64,000 nt of DNA from Catellatospora paridis (lineage in GTDB: Bacteria > Actinomycetota > Actinomycetes > Mycobacteriales > Micromonosporaceae): contig NZ_ML769312.1 of assembly GCF_009720365.1 (NCBI RefSeq), positions 806,001 to 870,000 on the forward strand. The letters run 5' to 3'. Of the stretch, positions 34,763 through 43,431 are shown piece after piece. Numbering within the stretch: position 1 is the stretch's first letter; the number at the start of each line of letters is the position of its first letter. Made by a program: the position numbers and the translations under genes. The notes beneath the pieces are model-generated. The model saw nothing but the letters and a program-made list of their open reading frames with translations. It was not told where the DNA came from and made no database searches.

Positions 34763-35221
34763 ATGCTATTGACCAGCAGTGCGAAGCGGTTGGCGGCGCT
34801 CATTCTCGTCGTCGCGGCAGCCATGGTGGCCCCGCAGCCCGCGGCGGCCGGGCCCGCCCCGAACACCCGGCAGGTCGCGGCGGGGGTCTGCTCCGGCAAC
34901 AACAACTGCGCGTACATCACCGACAGCGGCGGCAACGTCATTCCCGCAGCCACCAACAACGGCACCTTCACGCAGTGCGGGAGCGGCTACTTCTGCATGT
35001 GGACGAGCCCGAACCTGGGCGGCACGTTGTACAAGCTCTACAACTGCGGCAGCTACAACCTGTTCTACTGGAACGCGACCGGCACGGTGTACAACCACCA
35101 GTACGGCAATCCGGCACCGACCGTGTACTTCTACAACGCGTCCACCGGGACCGGGGTGCCTGCCAACACCACCGTCAACGCGTTCAACTACCTGCCGTGG
35201 GATGACGTCAACGTCTGCTGA
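34763..35221 (+). CDS. Secreted peptidase inhibitor family I36-like protein
   Basis: A 152-residue protein with a signal peptide (AALILVVAAAMVAPQPAAAG, cleavage near residue 29) and a beta/gamma-crystallin-like domain with GYFCMWTSPNLGGTLYKL and paired cysteines, typical of the I36 (SMI-like) inhibitor family. ATG 34763 is chosen over 34751 because GGAGG sits 5 nt before it. Inhibition of metalloproteases is known for the type member only; a structural or calcium-binding role is an alternative. No operon partner. Confidence 0.8.
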   Translation: MLLTSSAKRLAALILVVAAAMVAPQPAAAGPAPNTRQVAAGVCSGNNNCAYITDSGGNVIPAATNNGTFTQCGSGYFCMWTSPNLGGTLYKLYNCGSYNLFYWNATGTVYNHQYGNPAPTVYFYNASTGTGVPANTTVNAFNYLPWDDVNVC

Positions 35222-35388
35222 CGGCGCACCGGACGCGGGCCGGGCCGACGATCAGCCGGCCGCGAGTGTGCCACTCGCCGTCGCCGGGAGAGTTTCCGGC
35301 GCCGCGGCCCCACCCCGCCAGGGGGTCGGACGTCATAGCTAGAGGGGTGTTCGAACCGCGCTCCCGAGCCGGACCACGGGAGGGCGAC

Positions 35389-36303
35389 ATGACCACGGAT
35401 GCCAGGACGGTACTGGTGATCGGGGCGACCGGGCAGCAGGGCGGCGCGGCGGCCCGTGTGCTGCTGGCCCGCGGCTGGGAGGTGCGCGCGTTCGTCCGCG
35501 ACCCCGGCTCGGTCCCGGCCCTGCGGCTGCGGGCGGCCGGGGCCCGGCTGGTACGCGGGGACCTCGACGACCCCGGGTCGCTGCTCGCGGCGATGACCGG
35601 CGCGTACGGCGTGTTCCTCGCGCTGCCGGTGTTGGACGGACCGCTGGTCACCGCCGCGGACGTGGCCGGGGAGCGGCGGCGCGGTTTCTCGGTCGTCGAG
35701 CAGGCCGCCCGGACCGGCGTCGGGCATCTGGTCTACAGCTCGGTCTTCGGGGCGGACAGCGGCACCGACATCTCCTACTACGACAGCAAGTCCGCGATCG
35801 AGACCCGGATCCGCGCCCTGGGCGTGCCGTCGACGGTGCTGCACCCGGTGTCGCTGATGGAGAACTTCGCCACGCTGACCCGTCCCGCGATCACGCAGCG
35901 CGAGGTGATCGTGCCGCTGGCGCTGCACCCGCAGACGCCACTGCCCATGATCGCGGCACGCGACGTCGGCGAATTCGCCGCGGCCGCCTTCGAGCGCCCC
36001 GACCGGATGCACGGCGTCACCCTGGAGATCGCCGGGGACGTGCGCACCGGACCGGAGATCGCGGCGGCGTTCGGCCGGGCCGCGGGCCTGCCCGGCCGGT
36101 TCGCCCGGCTGCCCGCGGAGAACCTGCGCGCGTTCGACCCCGAGCTGGCCCGGATGTTCGCGTGGATCGACTCGCGTCCCGCGGTGCCGAAGCCCGCCGC
36201 CCTGTACGACCTGCACCCCGACCTGATGACCCTGGAGACCTGGATCGGCACGACCACCGCTTGGCGCGGCGGCCACCTTCCGTTCGGCGGCTGGGTGGCC
36301 TGA
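35389..36303 (+). CDS. NmrA-like NAD(P)-binding protein
   Basis: A 304-residue atypical SDR with an N-terminal GATGQQGGAAARVLL motif and the NmrA layout (GVFLALPV, SSVFGADSG, STVLHPVSLMENF). The frame extends to 35266 but ATG 35389, with GGGAGGG just upstream, is where homology starts. NmrA-like proteins either sense NADP redox state or act as reductases; which applies is unclear. It is convergent with the SDR gene that ends the KAS III operon and is probably not part of it. Confidence 0.88.
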   Translation: MTTDARTVLVIGATGQQGGAAARVLLARGWEVRAFVRDPGSVPALRLRAAGARLVRGDLDDPGSLLAAMTGAYGVFLALPVLDGPLVTAADVAGERRRGFSVVEQAARTGVGHLVYSSVFGADSGTDISYYDSKSAIETRIRALGVPSTVLHPVSLMENFATLTRPAITQREVIVPLALHPQTPLPMIAARDVGEFAAAAFERPDRMHGVTLEIAGDVRTGPEIAAAFGRAAGLPGRFARLPAENLRAFDPELARMFAWIDSRPAVPKPAALYDLHPDLMTLETWIGTTTAWRGGHLPFGGWVA

Positions 36304-36325
36304 CCGGCCGCGGGACCGAAACGGG

Positions 36326-37264
36326 CTACCAGTCCGCCGCGCCCGCGAACGACGTCGGGTCGGGACGGTAGCCGAGCGTCCGGCGCGCGGCTGTGATGTC
36401 CAGGGTCCGCTCGACGGCGAGGTGGCTGATCGCGTACCGGGTCAGCCGCGGCGGGCTTGCGGAACGGAACAGGCGGTGCAGCCCTTCGGCGGCGGTCGCG
36501 ACCGGCCACACCGCGGCGAGCGGGAGGTACACTGGTCGGGCGGCGATGCCGCGTTCGGCCAGGATCGCGCGCAACGCGTCGTCGAGCACGACGGGGGCGG
36601 CATCGGCGACGTTGAAGACGCCCCGGCGCACCGGTCCGCACGCGGCGAGCATGCACGCCTGCACCAGGTTGCCGACCGAGGTGAGGCTGATCAGCTGCCG
36701 CCCGTCGCCCACCGCGGTCAGCCGCGTGCCGCGCACCGCGGCCAGCACCCGGGGCAGCAGCGTGGTGTCGCCGGGCCCGTAGACGGCATGCGGGCGCAGG
36801 ACGATCGCGGGCCGGTCCGGCGCCGCGTCGACCACGACCCGTTCGGCCGCCGCCTTGGACTCGCCGTAGGCATTTAGGTACCTGCCCGCGGGGGCCTGGT
36901 CCTCGGCCGCCAGCACCGTCGGCCGTCGGGGGTCGTACACACTCGCGGTGCTGACGTGCACGAACCGCGCTTCGGGCCAGGTGGCGAGCGCGTGCCGGGT
37001 CCCGTCGACGTTGACGGCGAAGAACTCGCGGCGCGGTCCCCAGTCGGTGACGGTGCCCGCGCAGTGGACCACCGCGTCGGCCTGCGGCGGGTCTGCCAGT
37101 GGGCCGCCGGTGAGGTCCCACTGGCGGTACGCGGCCGTGCCGACGTGGCCGGACGGCGGTGCCGGGCGGCGTCCGAAGCCGACGACGTCGTGCCCCGCGC
37201 CGGTCAGTGCCCGGCACACCGCGCCGCCGACGAAGCCGGACGCGCCGGTGACCACGATCCTCAC
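36326..37264 (-). CDS. NAD(P)-dependent 3-beta-HSD/OleD-like short-chain dehydrogenase
   Basis: A 312-residue extended SDR with GASGFVGGAV (nucleotide motif), STASVYD and YGESKAAAE (catalytic Tyr and Lys), and 3-beta-HSD-like ends. It is the last gene of a five-gene minus-strand operon and overlaps the AMP-ligase gene by ATGA. In OleABCD pathways OleD reduces the 2-alkyl-3-ketoacid made by OleA. The same role is inferred from its neighbours and family. A role in sugar or sterol-like metabolism is the alternative. Confidence 0.87.
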   Translation of the reverse strand: MRIVVTGASGFVGGAVCRALTGAGHDVVGFGRRPAPPSGHVGTAAYRQWDLTGGPLADPPQADAVVHCAGTVTDWGPRREFFAVNVDGTRHALATWPEARFVHVSTASVYDPRRPTVLAAEDQAPAGRYLNAYGESKAAAERVVVDAAPDRPAIVLRPHAVYGPGDTTLLPRVLAAVRGTRLTAVGDGRQLISLTSVGNLVQACMLAACGPVRRGVFNVADAAPVVLDDALRAILAERGIAARPVYLPLAAVWPVATAAEGLHRLFRSASPPRLTRYAISHLAVERTLDITAARRTLGYRPDPTSFAGAADW

Positions 37265-38796
37265 CGGTGCACCGGGCCCGGCGTCACCAGGTCGCGCAGC
37301 GCCGCCCGGTCGACCTTGTGCCCTCGCCCGGAGCGGGGCAGGCGAGACAGCAGGACGATGTCGTCGGGCAGCGCGTCGTGGTCGACGATCGCGGGCAGCT
37401 CGCGCCGCAGCCGGGCGGGCAGCGCTGCCGCGGTGGCCGGGTCGTCGGCGACGACGGCGAGCACCACCCGCTCGTCGCCGTGCTCCGGATCGGGCACCCC
37501 GACGTACACGGCCTCCGCGACGCCGGGCAGCGCGGCGAGCGCGGGTTCGTAGAGTCCGGGATAGAGGTTGAACGAGCCGCGGATCAGCATGTCCTTCTTG
37601 CGGCCGAGCAGCACCAGGCGGCCTGCGGCGTCCAGGCGGGCCAGGTCGCCGGTGGGCAGCCAGGGCGACGGCGGCTCGCCGAGGTAGCCCGGGCTGCGGT
37701 TCGGCCCGGCCAGCAGCAGTTCGCCGTCGGCGGCGAGGCTGACCCGGACACCGGGCAGCGGCGCGCCGAGCAGGTCGCCTGGGTCGCCACCCTCGGCGTG
37801 GGCGATCTTGTCGGCGGCGGTGGCGATCGCGACGGGCAGCATCTCGGTCATCGCGTACACCGACAGCACCTGCGCGTGCGGGGCGGCCGCGACGGCCCGG
37901 CGCAGCACCCCGGCGGGCGCGGGCGCGGAGCCGAGCAGGATGTGCCGCAGGCTCGGCGGCAGCGGGCAGCCGGCCGCGTCGAGAACCTCGGCCAGCCGCA
38001 CCGGCACGCAGTACGTGTGGGTCGCCCGTCGCTGCCGCAGGTGCTCGGCGAACACGGCGGCGGAGCCGGTCAGCGGCGGCAGGGACCAGCGCGCGCCGGA
38101 GGCGAGCGTGGGCAGGCCGAGCATCAGCTGGTCGGTGTGCACGACGTCGCCGGGGCCGAGCGGCACCCGCTCCCGCAGCAGCCCCAGGGCGGCGGACAGC
38201 GAGGCGCCGGTGTGCACCACGGCGCGAGGGCGGGCGGTGGTGCCGGAGGTGAAGATGACCGCGGCGGGGGCGTCCGGGTCGGTGACCGCATCCGGCTCGG
38301 CCGACGATGTCGTGAGCAGCCGGTGCAGCGCCAGGGCGCCCGGAGGCACGCCGGGCAGCCAGCGTCCGGTGTAGACGTGGCGGGCCACGTCCAGCGCGGA
38401 CAGGTTCGGCAGCAGCAGGCCGCGGCGGCGGGCGTACGCGCGCACCGGGGCCAGCCGACTCGCCGCGTACAGCACCGACTCGGCCGCGGACCAGCGCGGG
38501 CGGGCCAGGCGCATGCGGGCGGTGAACAGCTCCGGGCCCGCGCCGGGGTCGGCGAAGATCACGCAGCCGCCCGCGGCGACCACGGCGATGGCCAGCACCA
38601 GCGACTCCGGCGACGGGCGCACCGAGAACAGCACGCCGTCCCCGGGGCGCAGCCCGTTCTCGCGCAGCCCGTGGCGCACCGACAGCACCCGTCGGCGCAG
38701 CTCGCCGTAGGTCAGCTCCGCACCGTCGCCGGCCACCATGGCCACCGCCGACGGGGTCCGCGACGCCTGGGCCAGCACCTTCTCCACGAGGCTCAT
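37261..38796 (-). CDS. AMP-dependent synthetase/ligase, OleC (beta-lactone synthetase)-like
   Basis: A 511-residue ANL-superfamily enzyme. The P-loop FTSGTTARPRAV (near residue 180), YAMTE, TGDLARLD, and GRKKDMLIRG are visible; the terminal lysine region (GRGHKVDR) is present. In ole clusters such a protein turns a beta-hydroxy acid into a beta-lactone. In other contexts it activates fatty acids. The company of a KAS III and an OleD-like SDR favours the former, but the sequence alone does not prove it. ATG 38796, with a 31-bp gap to the P450 gene, overlaps the SDR. Confidence 0.85.
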   Translation of the reverse strand: MSLVEKVLAQASRTPSAVAMVAGDGAELTYGELRRRVLSVRHGLRENGLRPGDGVLFSVRPSPESLVLAIAVVAAGGCVIFADPGAGPELFTARMRLARPRWSAAESVLYAASRLAPVRAYARRRGLLLPNLSALDVARHVYTGRWLPGVPPGALALHRLLTTSSAEPDAVTDPDAPAAVIFTSGTTARPRAVVHTGASLSAALGLLRERVPLGPGDVVHTDQLMLGLPTLASGARWSLPPLTGSAAVFAEHLRQRRATHTYCVPVRLAEVLDAAGCPLPPSLRHILLGSAPAPAGVLRRAVAAAPHAQVLSVYAMTEMLPVAIATAADKIAHAEGGDPGDLLGAPLPGVRVSLAADGELLLAGPNRSPGYLGEPPSPWLPTGDLARLDAAGRLVLLGRKKDMLIRGSFNLYPGLYEPALAALPGVAEAVYVGVPDPEHGDERVVLAVVADDPATAAALPARLRRELPAIVDHDALPDDIVLLSRLPRSGRGHKVDRAALRDLVTPGPVHR

Positions 38797-38827
38797 CGAC
38801 CCACCGCCGATCCTGCGCGGTCCGGCC

Positions 38828-40024
38828 TCATCGGTCCGCTCCGCCGGGTCCCACGGGCTCGAACGAGCGGGCCGACCTGCTCACCACCAGTTCGCGGTAG
38901 GTCGGGATCAGCACGCCACGTGCCGCCCTCCGGCGCACGATCCGCAGCGGCGCGGCCGCCAGCACGGTCCGGGCGACCGCCCGGATCTCGGCCATGGCCA
39001 GCGGATACCCGATGCAGAAGTGGGGTCCCGCGCCGAACCACAGCCGCCGCAGTTCCGGCGGGTGCGGCCGGTCCAGGTCGAACGGCCCGTAGGCCCGGCA
39101 GCAGTTGTGCGTGGCGATGAGCACCCGGTCCCCCGGCCGGACGGGCACCTCGCCGATCTTCGCCGAGGCGTGCACGCTGCGCAGCATCACCGGCGTCGGG
39201 GTGCTCACCCGCATCGCCTCCTCGACGGCGGGGTCCAGCAGCGCCGGGTCGGCCGCGACCCGGTCCAGCTCCCCGGCGTCGTGCAGCAGGGCGACCAGGC
39301 GCGGCACCAGGGTCGCCACGGTCTCGGTGCCGGTGAGGAAGAACGCGCCCGCAGCGCCCCGCGCCTCGGCTTCGGAGATGCCCAGCGCCCGCATCCGGCC
39401 CATGACCGTGGCCTCGTCCCCGGCCCGGTAGGCGCGTGCCGCGATCTCGCCGACCGGGGTGAGGACCTCGCGGGCTTGGCGCGCCTGTGCCTGGGACAGC
39501 GTGCGGGTCCGCAGCGTCACCATCGCCACGATCTGCTCGCCGCGCTGGAACATGGCCCGGTGGTCGTCCGCCGACTGCGACTCCAGGCCGACGACGGCAC
39601 AGATCACCGCGCCCGCCGCCGTCCGCATGGTGTCGACCAGGTCCACCGGCTCGCCGCGGCCGAGCCGTTCGGCGAGCGCGGCCAGCGGCCCGGCCAGCAC
39701 CTGTGCGCACAGCCGGTCGGCATACGCCGGGGTGAACAGCTCCGCGAGCCTGGCGCGCAGTGCCCGGTGCGCCGGACCCTCCATGTTGAGCAGCACGGAC
39801 GGGCCCAGGATCGGGGTCCACAGGTCGCCGGACGAGCCCGGCCCGTCCTTGCGGAACGTCTCGCCGTCGAGCAGCACCGCGCGGGCCAGGGCCGCGTCGT
39901 TGACGACCACGCCCAGGCCGGGCACCCGCACGACCGGCCCGCGCCGGGCGAGCAGCCGCAGCAGCGGGTACGCGAACGGGTGCGCGCGCAGGTGGAGCCG
40001 CCGCTCCCAGGTGCCCGGGTTCAC
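38828..40024 (-). CDS. Cytochrome P450 (operon member)
   Basis: A 398-residue soluble P450. The I-helix has FFLTGTETVAT, the K-helix ExxR is EAMR, and the heme loop is FGAGPHFCIG with the Cys ligand. GTG 40024 overlaps the glycosyltransferase stop (GTGA). The frame is open further upstream, but that part is the shadow of the glycosyltransferase. It probably hydroxylates or otherwise oxidises the acyl product of the operon; it needs ferredoxin partners not present here. Confidence 0.93.
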   Translation of the reverse strand: MNPGTWERRLHLRAHPFAYPLLRLLARRGPVVRVPGLGVVVNDAALARAVLLDGETFRKDGPGSSGDLWTPILGPSVLLNMEGPAHRALRARLAELFTPAYADRLCAQVLAGPLAALAERLGRGEPVDLVDTMRTAAGAVICAVVGLESQSADDHRAMFQRGEQIVAMVTLRTRTLSQAQARQAREVLTPVGEIAARAYRAGDEATVMGRMRALGISEAEARGAAGAFFLTGTETVATLVPRLVALLHDAGELDRVAADPALLDPAVEEAMRVSTPTPVMLRSVHASAKIGEVPVRPGDRVLIATHNCCRAYGPFDLDRPHPPELRRLWFGAGPHFCIGYPLAMAEIRAVARTVLAAAPLRIVRRRAARGVLIPTYRELVVSRSARSFEPVGPGGADR

Positions 40025-40773
40025 CGGATGTCCACCCGGTCCGGGGTGTAGCGGTGGTCGGCATACCAGGCCAGGGTGCCGACGAGGCCGTACGCGCGCA
40101 GCCGCCGGACCGAGCCGTGCACCAGCATGTCGCGGCGCAGGCCGTAGTCGCCGGTGAGCCGGCGCACCCGGTTGACCAGCGCCCGGTCCTCGTGGACCTC
40201 CTCGATGCGGGTGCGCGGGAAGCCGCCCGCCGCCTCGTAGAGCTCGGCGGTGATGGCCAGGTTGCAGCCGGGCATCATCACGTACGGGCCGACGTACGCC
40301 GGGTCGCGGTTGCCGGGCCGGAACCGGCCGAACGTCGCCGCGAGCGACACCACGGAGGGCAGCAGCCGGCGCTCCCACCAGCGCAGCGGGAACTCGTCGG
40401 CGCGCGGGCGCAGCGGCCCGCTGACCATGCGCAGTCCGGCGTCGAACCCGCGGCGCACGGCGGCGATCCAGCCGGGCGCGGGCAGGCAGTCGGCGTCGGT
40501 GCGGGCCAGCAGCGTCGCACCGTGCGCGATGGCGTACCGCATGCCGGTGTCGGCCGCCGCCCCGGTGCCCTTCACCGGCTCGCCGATCACGTGCAGGTCC
40601 AGCCGGTCGGCGAACCCGGCGGCGATCGACGCGGTGGCGTCGGTGCTGCCGTTGTCGACCACGACCACGGTGAACGCGGGGTCGCTCTGCTCGGCCAGCC
40701 GGTGCAGCGTCGCCCCGATCGAGCGCTGCTCGTCGTACGCCGGGATGACGACCCAGAGCCGGTGCGCCATCAC
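40021..40773 (-). CDS. Family 2 glycosyltransferase (operon member)
   Basis: A 250-residue GT-A enzyme: VVIPAYDEQRSIGATL, VVVDNGSTD, the metal-binding ARTDADCLP, MMPGCNLAI and the late HEDRALV, which provides the catalytic acidic residue. No membrane anchor is obvious. It overlaps both neighbours by 4 bp. A glycosyltransferase is not part of classical ole clusters; it may glycosylate a hydroxylated product, which fits the two P450s nearby. The donor sugar is unknown. Confidence 0.9.
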   Translation of the reverse strand: MMAHRLWVVIPAYDEQRSIGATLHRLAEQSDPAFTVVVVDNGSTDATASIAAGFADRLDLHVIGEPVKGTGAAADTGMRYAIAHGATLLARTDADCLPAPGWIAAVRRGFDAGLRMVSGPLRPRADEFPLRWWERRLLPSVVSLAATFGRFRPGNRDPAYVGPYVMMPGCNLAITAELYEAAGGFPRTRIEEVHEDRALVNRVRRLTGDYGLRRDMLVHGSVRRLRAYGLVGTLAWYADHRYTPDRVDIR

Positions 40774-41771
40774 AGCTCCGCGAACATCACGCCGAGGCTG
40801 ACCCCGCCGGCCAGGCCGATCAGCGCGACCCGGTCGCCGGGGACGCAGCGCCCGTCCTGGACGGCCGTGGCCAGCTGCAGCGGCAGCGTGACGCTGGCCA
40901 GGTTGCCGTGCTCGGGCAGGGTGACCACGAGCCGGTCCGCCGGGACGCCCAGCCCGGCGCGCAGCTGCTCCAGATAGGGCAGCGCGACCTGGTGCACGGC
41001 CACGACGGCGAAGTCGTCCCAGGTCAGGCCGGTGTCGCCGAGCGCCTCCAGGAACAGCCGGGCGCCGTTGCGCACGAACACGTCGCGCAGCCGCCGCCCG
41101 TCGCCGCTGAAGAACGTCGCGTCGGGATCACGCGGGCGCATGGTGCCGCCCGCGGGCAGCGTGCCCACGTCCCAGGCGGTGGAGTCGGCCGCGAAGCGAC
41201 GGTGGAACACCCCGCCCGAGACGGCCGGTTCGAGCAGCATCGCCGCCCCGCCGTCGGACAGGGTGTAGCCGGCGAACGCGTCGATGAACTGGGCGCGGTC
41301 GCGCACCTGCCAGCGGATCGCCCGGGACGGCACCTCCCCGGAGCAGACCAGCACCCGGCGGTGCTGGCCGGTGACGATGAGCGCCTCGGCCAGCTGCATC
41401 CCGTTGAGGAAGCTGTTGCAGGCGTTCTTCACGTCGAACACCGGGCAGCTCGCGCCGAGCTTGGCGGCCACGATGTGCGCGGTGGCGGGCTCGATCAGGT
41501 CCTGCGACGCCGAGCCGAAGATGATCAGGTCCACGTCGGACGCGGCCAGGCCGTGCCCGGCCAGCAGCTTCTCCGCGGCCGCCACGGCAAGGTCGGAGGC
41601 CTGCACGTCGTCGGCGGCGTAGTGCCGGTGCCGGATGCCGGTCAGCCGCTCCACGATCGTGGCGTGCGGGACGAACCCCTGGCTGTGCTCGGCGATCCGG
41701 CGTTCCACCTGTGCGCTGCTGACACGCACGGGGGGCAGGTGCGCCTCCACCCCGACGATCCTGGCTCTCAT
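40770..41771 (-). CDS. 3-oxoacyl-ACP synthase III family thiolase (OleA-like)
   Basis: A 333-residue KAS III-fold condensing enzyme with catalytic triad Cys118 (KNACNSF), His260 (AVHQVALPYL) and Asn290 (HGNLASV). FabH would start fatty-acid chains, whereas OleA joins two acyl-CoAs head to head. The neighbours (AMP ligase, SDR) favour OleA-like action. It is the first gene of the operon, starting at ATG 41771 and sharing an 80-bp intergenic region with a divergent P450. Confidence 0.88.
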   Translation of the reverse strand: MRARIVGVEAHLPPVRVSSAQVERRIAEHSQGFVPHATIVERLTGIRHRHYAADDVQASDLAVAAAEKLLAGHGLAASDVDLIIFGSASQDLIEPATAHIVAAKLGASCPVFDVKNACNSFLNGMQLAEALIVTGQHRRVLVCSGEVPSRAIRWQVRDRAQFIDAFAGYTLSDGGAAMLLEPAVSGGVFHRRFAADSTAWDVGTLPAGGTMRPRDPDATFFSGDGRRLRDVFVRNGARLFLEALGDTGLTWDDFAVVAVHQVALPYLEQLRAGLGVPADRLVVTLPEHGNLASVTLPLQLATAVQDGRCVPGDRVALIGLAGGVSLGVMFAEL

Positions 41772-41851
41772 CGCACCCTCCCGCACGGCCGGGCCGCCCA
41801 CGGGCGTCCCGGCATGGCCTACCATCTGAGCACCGTAGTCGGAGGATGAGA

Positions 41852-43039
41852 ATGCTTCGCGGTCTGGTGACCGAACACGGACAGGCGCGCAGGCACGAGG
41901 CCCGGCTGCTGCGGGCGGGCAACCCGGCACTGTGGACGCTGCTGACCGTGGGCCGTCTCCTGGGCCCACTGGTGCGGCTGCCCCGGCTCGGCTGGGTGGT
42001 GACCGATCCGGTGCTGGCCCGGCGCATCCTCAACGACCCCGCGTTCAGCATGGTCGGCGAGGGCGGCGTCGGCGACCTGTGGGGCCAGCTGTTCGGGCCG
42101 GAGTTCGCGTCGTTCTTCGCCGGTGCGCGCCACGCCGAGCTGCGCTCGCTGGCCCGGGACCTGTTCACCGAGGACAGCGCCCGCCTGCTGGTCGACCGGG
42201 TGCAGGGCCCGCACCACACCCGGCTGCGGGCCCGGCTGGCGGCGGGTGAGGAGGTCGACCTGGCCGCGGTGGTCCGCACGACCTCGGCGTACACCGTCGC
42301 CGATCTGCTCGGGGTCGCGGTGTCCGATGACGACGCGGCGCTGGCGCTGTTCGCCTCCGCGGAGCGGCTGGCCGCGCTGGCGCTCGGCACGCAGGCGTCC
42401 ACCGCGCTCGCCCCCGAGGTGATCGCGAAGGCGGGTGCGCTGGTCGAGGCGATCACCGGCGGCGTCGGGCAGGCGTACCACACGGGCGGCCCGGACACCA
42501 TCCTGGGCCGCTGCCGGGACCTCGACCTGGGCCTCGACCTGGCGAAGGGGCTCACCACGCTGCTGGTCATCGCGGGCACCGAGACCGGCGCGTCCTCGCT
42601 GACCCGCACCGTGGCGCTGCTGCACGACACCGGGCAGCAGCACCGGCTGCTGGCCGATCCGGCACTGACGGCCAACGCGGTGCGCGAGGGGCTGCGCGTC
42701 ACCACCCCCGCGCCGGTGATCGGGCGGCACATCGCCCGCGACACCGAGCTCGCCGGGCGGCGGCTGCGCCGGGACGGCCGGGTGATGATGCTGACCTACG
42801 TGGCCGACAACAAGGCCGGGCCGTTCGACATCACCCGCGCGTACGTGCCGGAGACCCGGCAGCTGTGGTTCGGCGCGGGGCGGCACCTGTGCCTCGGCGC
42901 GGCGGTGGCCAGGGTGCAGCTGACCCGGCTGCTGGAGACGCTGACCGCCGACGGGCGGCCGTGGCGGGTCGTCTCGCGGGCTCCCGCGCGGCAGGTGCTG
43001 GTGCCGACGTACGAGTCGCTGCGCATCCGGACGGCCTGA
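41852..43039 (+). CDS. Cytochrome P450, divergent from the KAS III operon
   Basis: A 395-residue P450. The I-helix reads VIAGTETGASS, ExxR is EGLR, and the heme loop is FGAGRHLCLG. ATG 41852 is chosen because GGAGG (41841-41845) is 6 nt upstream; ATG 41846 is too close. It is divergent from the KAS III operon across 80 bp and resembles the operon's own P450 in layout (ends in VLVPTY/VLIPTY strings), so both may be paralogues acting in one pathway. Substrates are unknown. Confidence 0.92.
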   Translation: MLRGLVTEHGQARRHEARLLRAGNPALWTLLTVGRLLGPLVRLPRLGWVVTDPVLARRILNDPAFSMVGEGGVGDLWGQLFGPEFASFFAGARHAELRSLARDLFTEDSARLLVDRVQGPHHTRLRARLAAGEEVDLAAVVRTTSAYTVADLLGVAVSDDDAALALFASAERLAALALGTQASTALAPEVIAKAGALVEAITGGVGQAYHTGGPDTILGRCRDLDLGLDLAKGLTTLLVIAGTETGASSLTRTVALLHDTGQQHRLLADPALTANAVREGLRVTTPAPVIGRHIARDTELAGRRLRRDGRVMMLTYVADNKAGPFDITRAYVPETRQLWFGAGRHLCLGAAVARVQLTRLLETLTADGRPWRVVSRAPARQVLVPTYESLRIRTA

Positions 43040-43044
43040 ACCGG

Positions 43045-43057
43045 CGAAACCTTTTCG
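43045..43057. promoter_or_regulatory. Operator box B of the GH43 gene
   Basis: CGAAA-CCT-TTTCG inverted repeat, only 6 bp after the P450 stop and 101 bp upstream of box A. Same half-sites as the boxes at 15552-15565 and 15595-15608. Confidence 0.55.
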
Positions 43058-43145
43058 CAGCCCGCGCCGTCGGGAGTGGACCATGCCCCGCTGATGGGGC
43101 TGTCGTGGCGGCACCATCGGGGCGCAACGCCGTGCGCGCCGTTGC

Positions 43146-43159
43146 CGAAAAGGTTTTCG
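43146..43159. promoter_or_regulatory. Operator box A of the GH43 gene (perfect 6-2-6)
   Basis: CGAAAA-GG-TTTTCG is perfectly symmetric. With flanks (43141-43170) it matches the region upstream of the GH127 gene at 26 of 30 positions, in the same direction of transcription. Such conservation outside coding DNA indicates a shared operator or promoter. Confidence 0.7.
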
Positions 43160-43431
43160 TAAGTCATCGTGGCACCTGTCGATGCACCGGCATCCCCGGC
43201 CAGCCGGCCGGTTCCCGGCGAGAGGAGCACGGACCCCCGACCCCAGCGACCCGCGGTGGCGGGCACCCGCCACCACCCTCAGCCCTGAACAGGTGAGGCA
43301 CCGACCAGCCCCGCGGTGACCGGGTAGGCACGGCTCCCCCACGGCGCGTCCCGCCGGCCGGGAGACGGCGTGCGCCGCGGCGGCCCATGGCGGCGCCCCG
43401 CCGAGCCCGCCCCTGCCCGGAGGACGCGAAC

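Larger units (their letters stand above)
43040..43431 (+). other. Long leader region of the GH43 gene without a gene
   Basis: This 392-bp stretch between the P450 and GH43 genes holds two CGAAA/TTTCG operator boxes (listed separately) and then 270 bp of GC-rich sequence in which I see no convincing gene. A long 5' untranslated region or a second promoter close to 43400 is possible. GGAGG at 43420-43424 is the ribosome-binding site of the GH43 gene. Confidence 0.5.

Noticed and set aside
35389-36303. NmrA-like gene as part of the KAS III/P450 biosynthetic operon
   Set aside because: It is on the opposite strand, convergent to the last operon gene, with its own ribosome-binding site.
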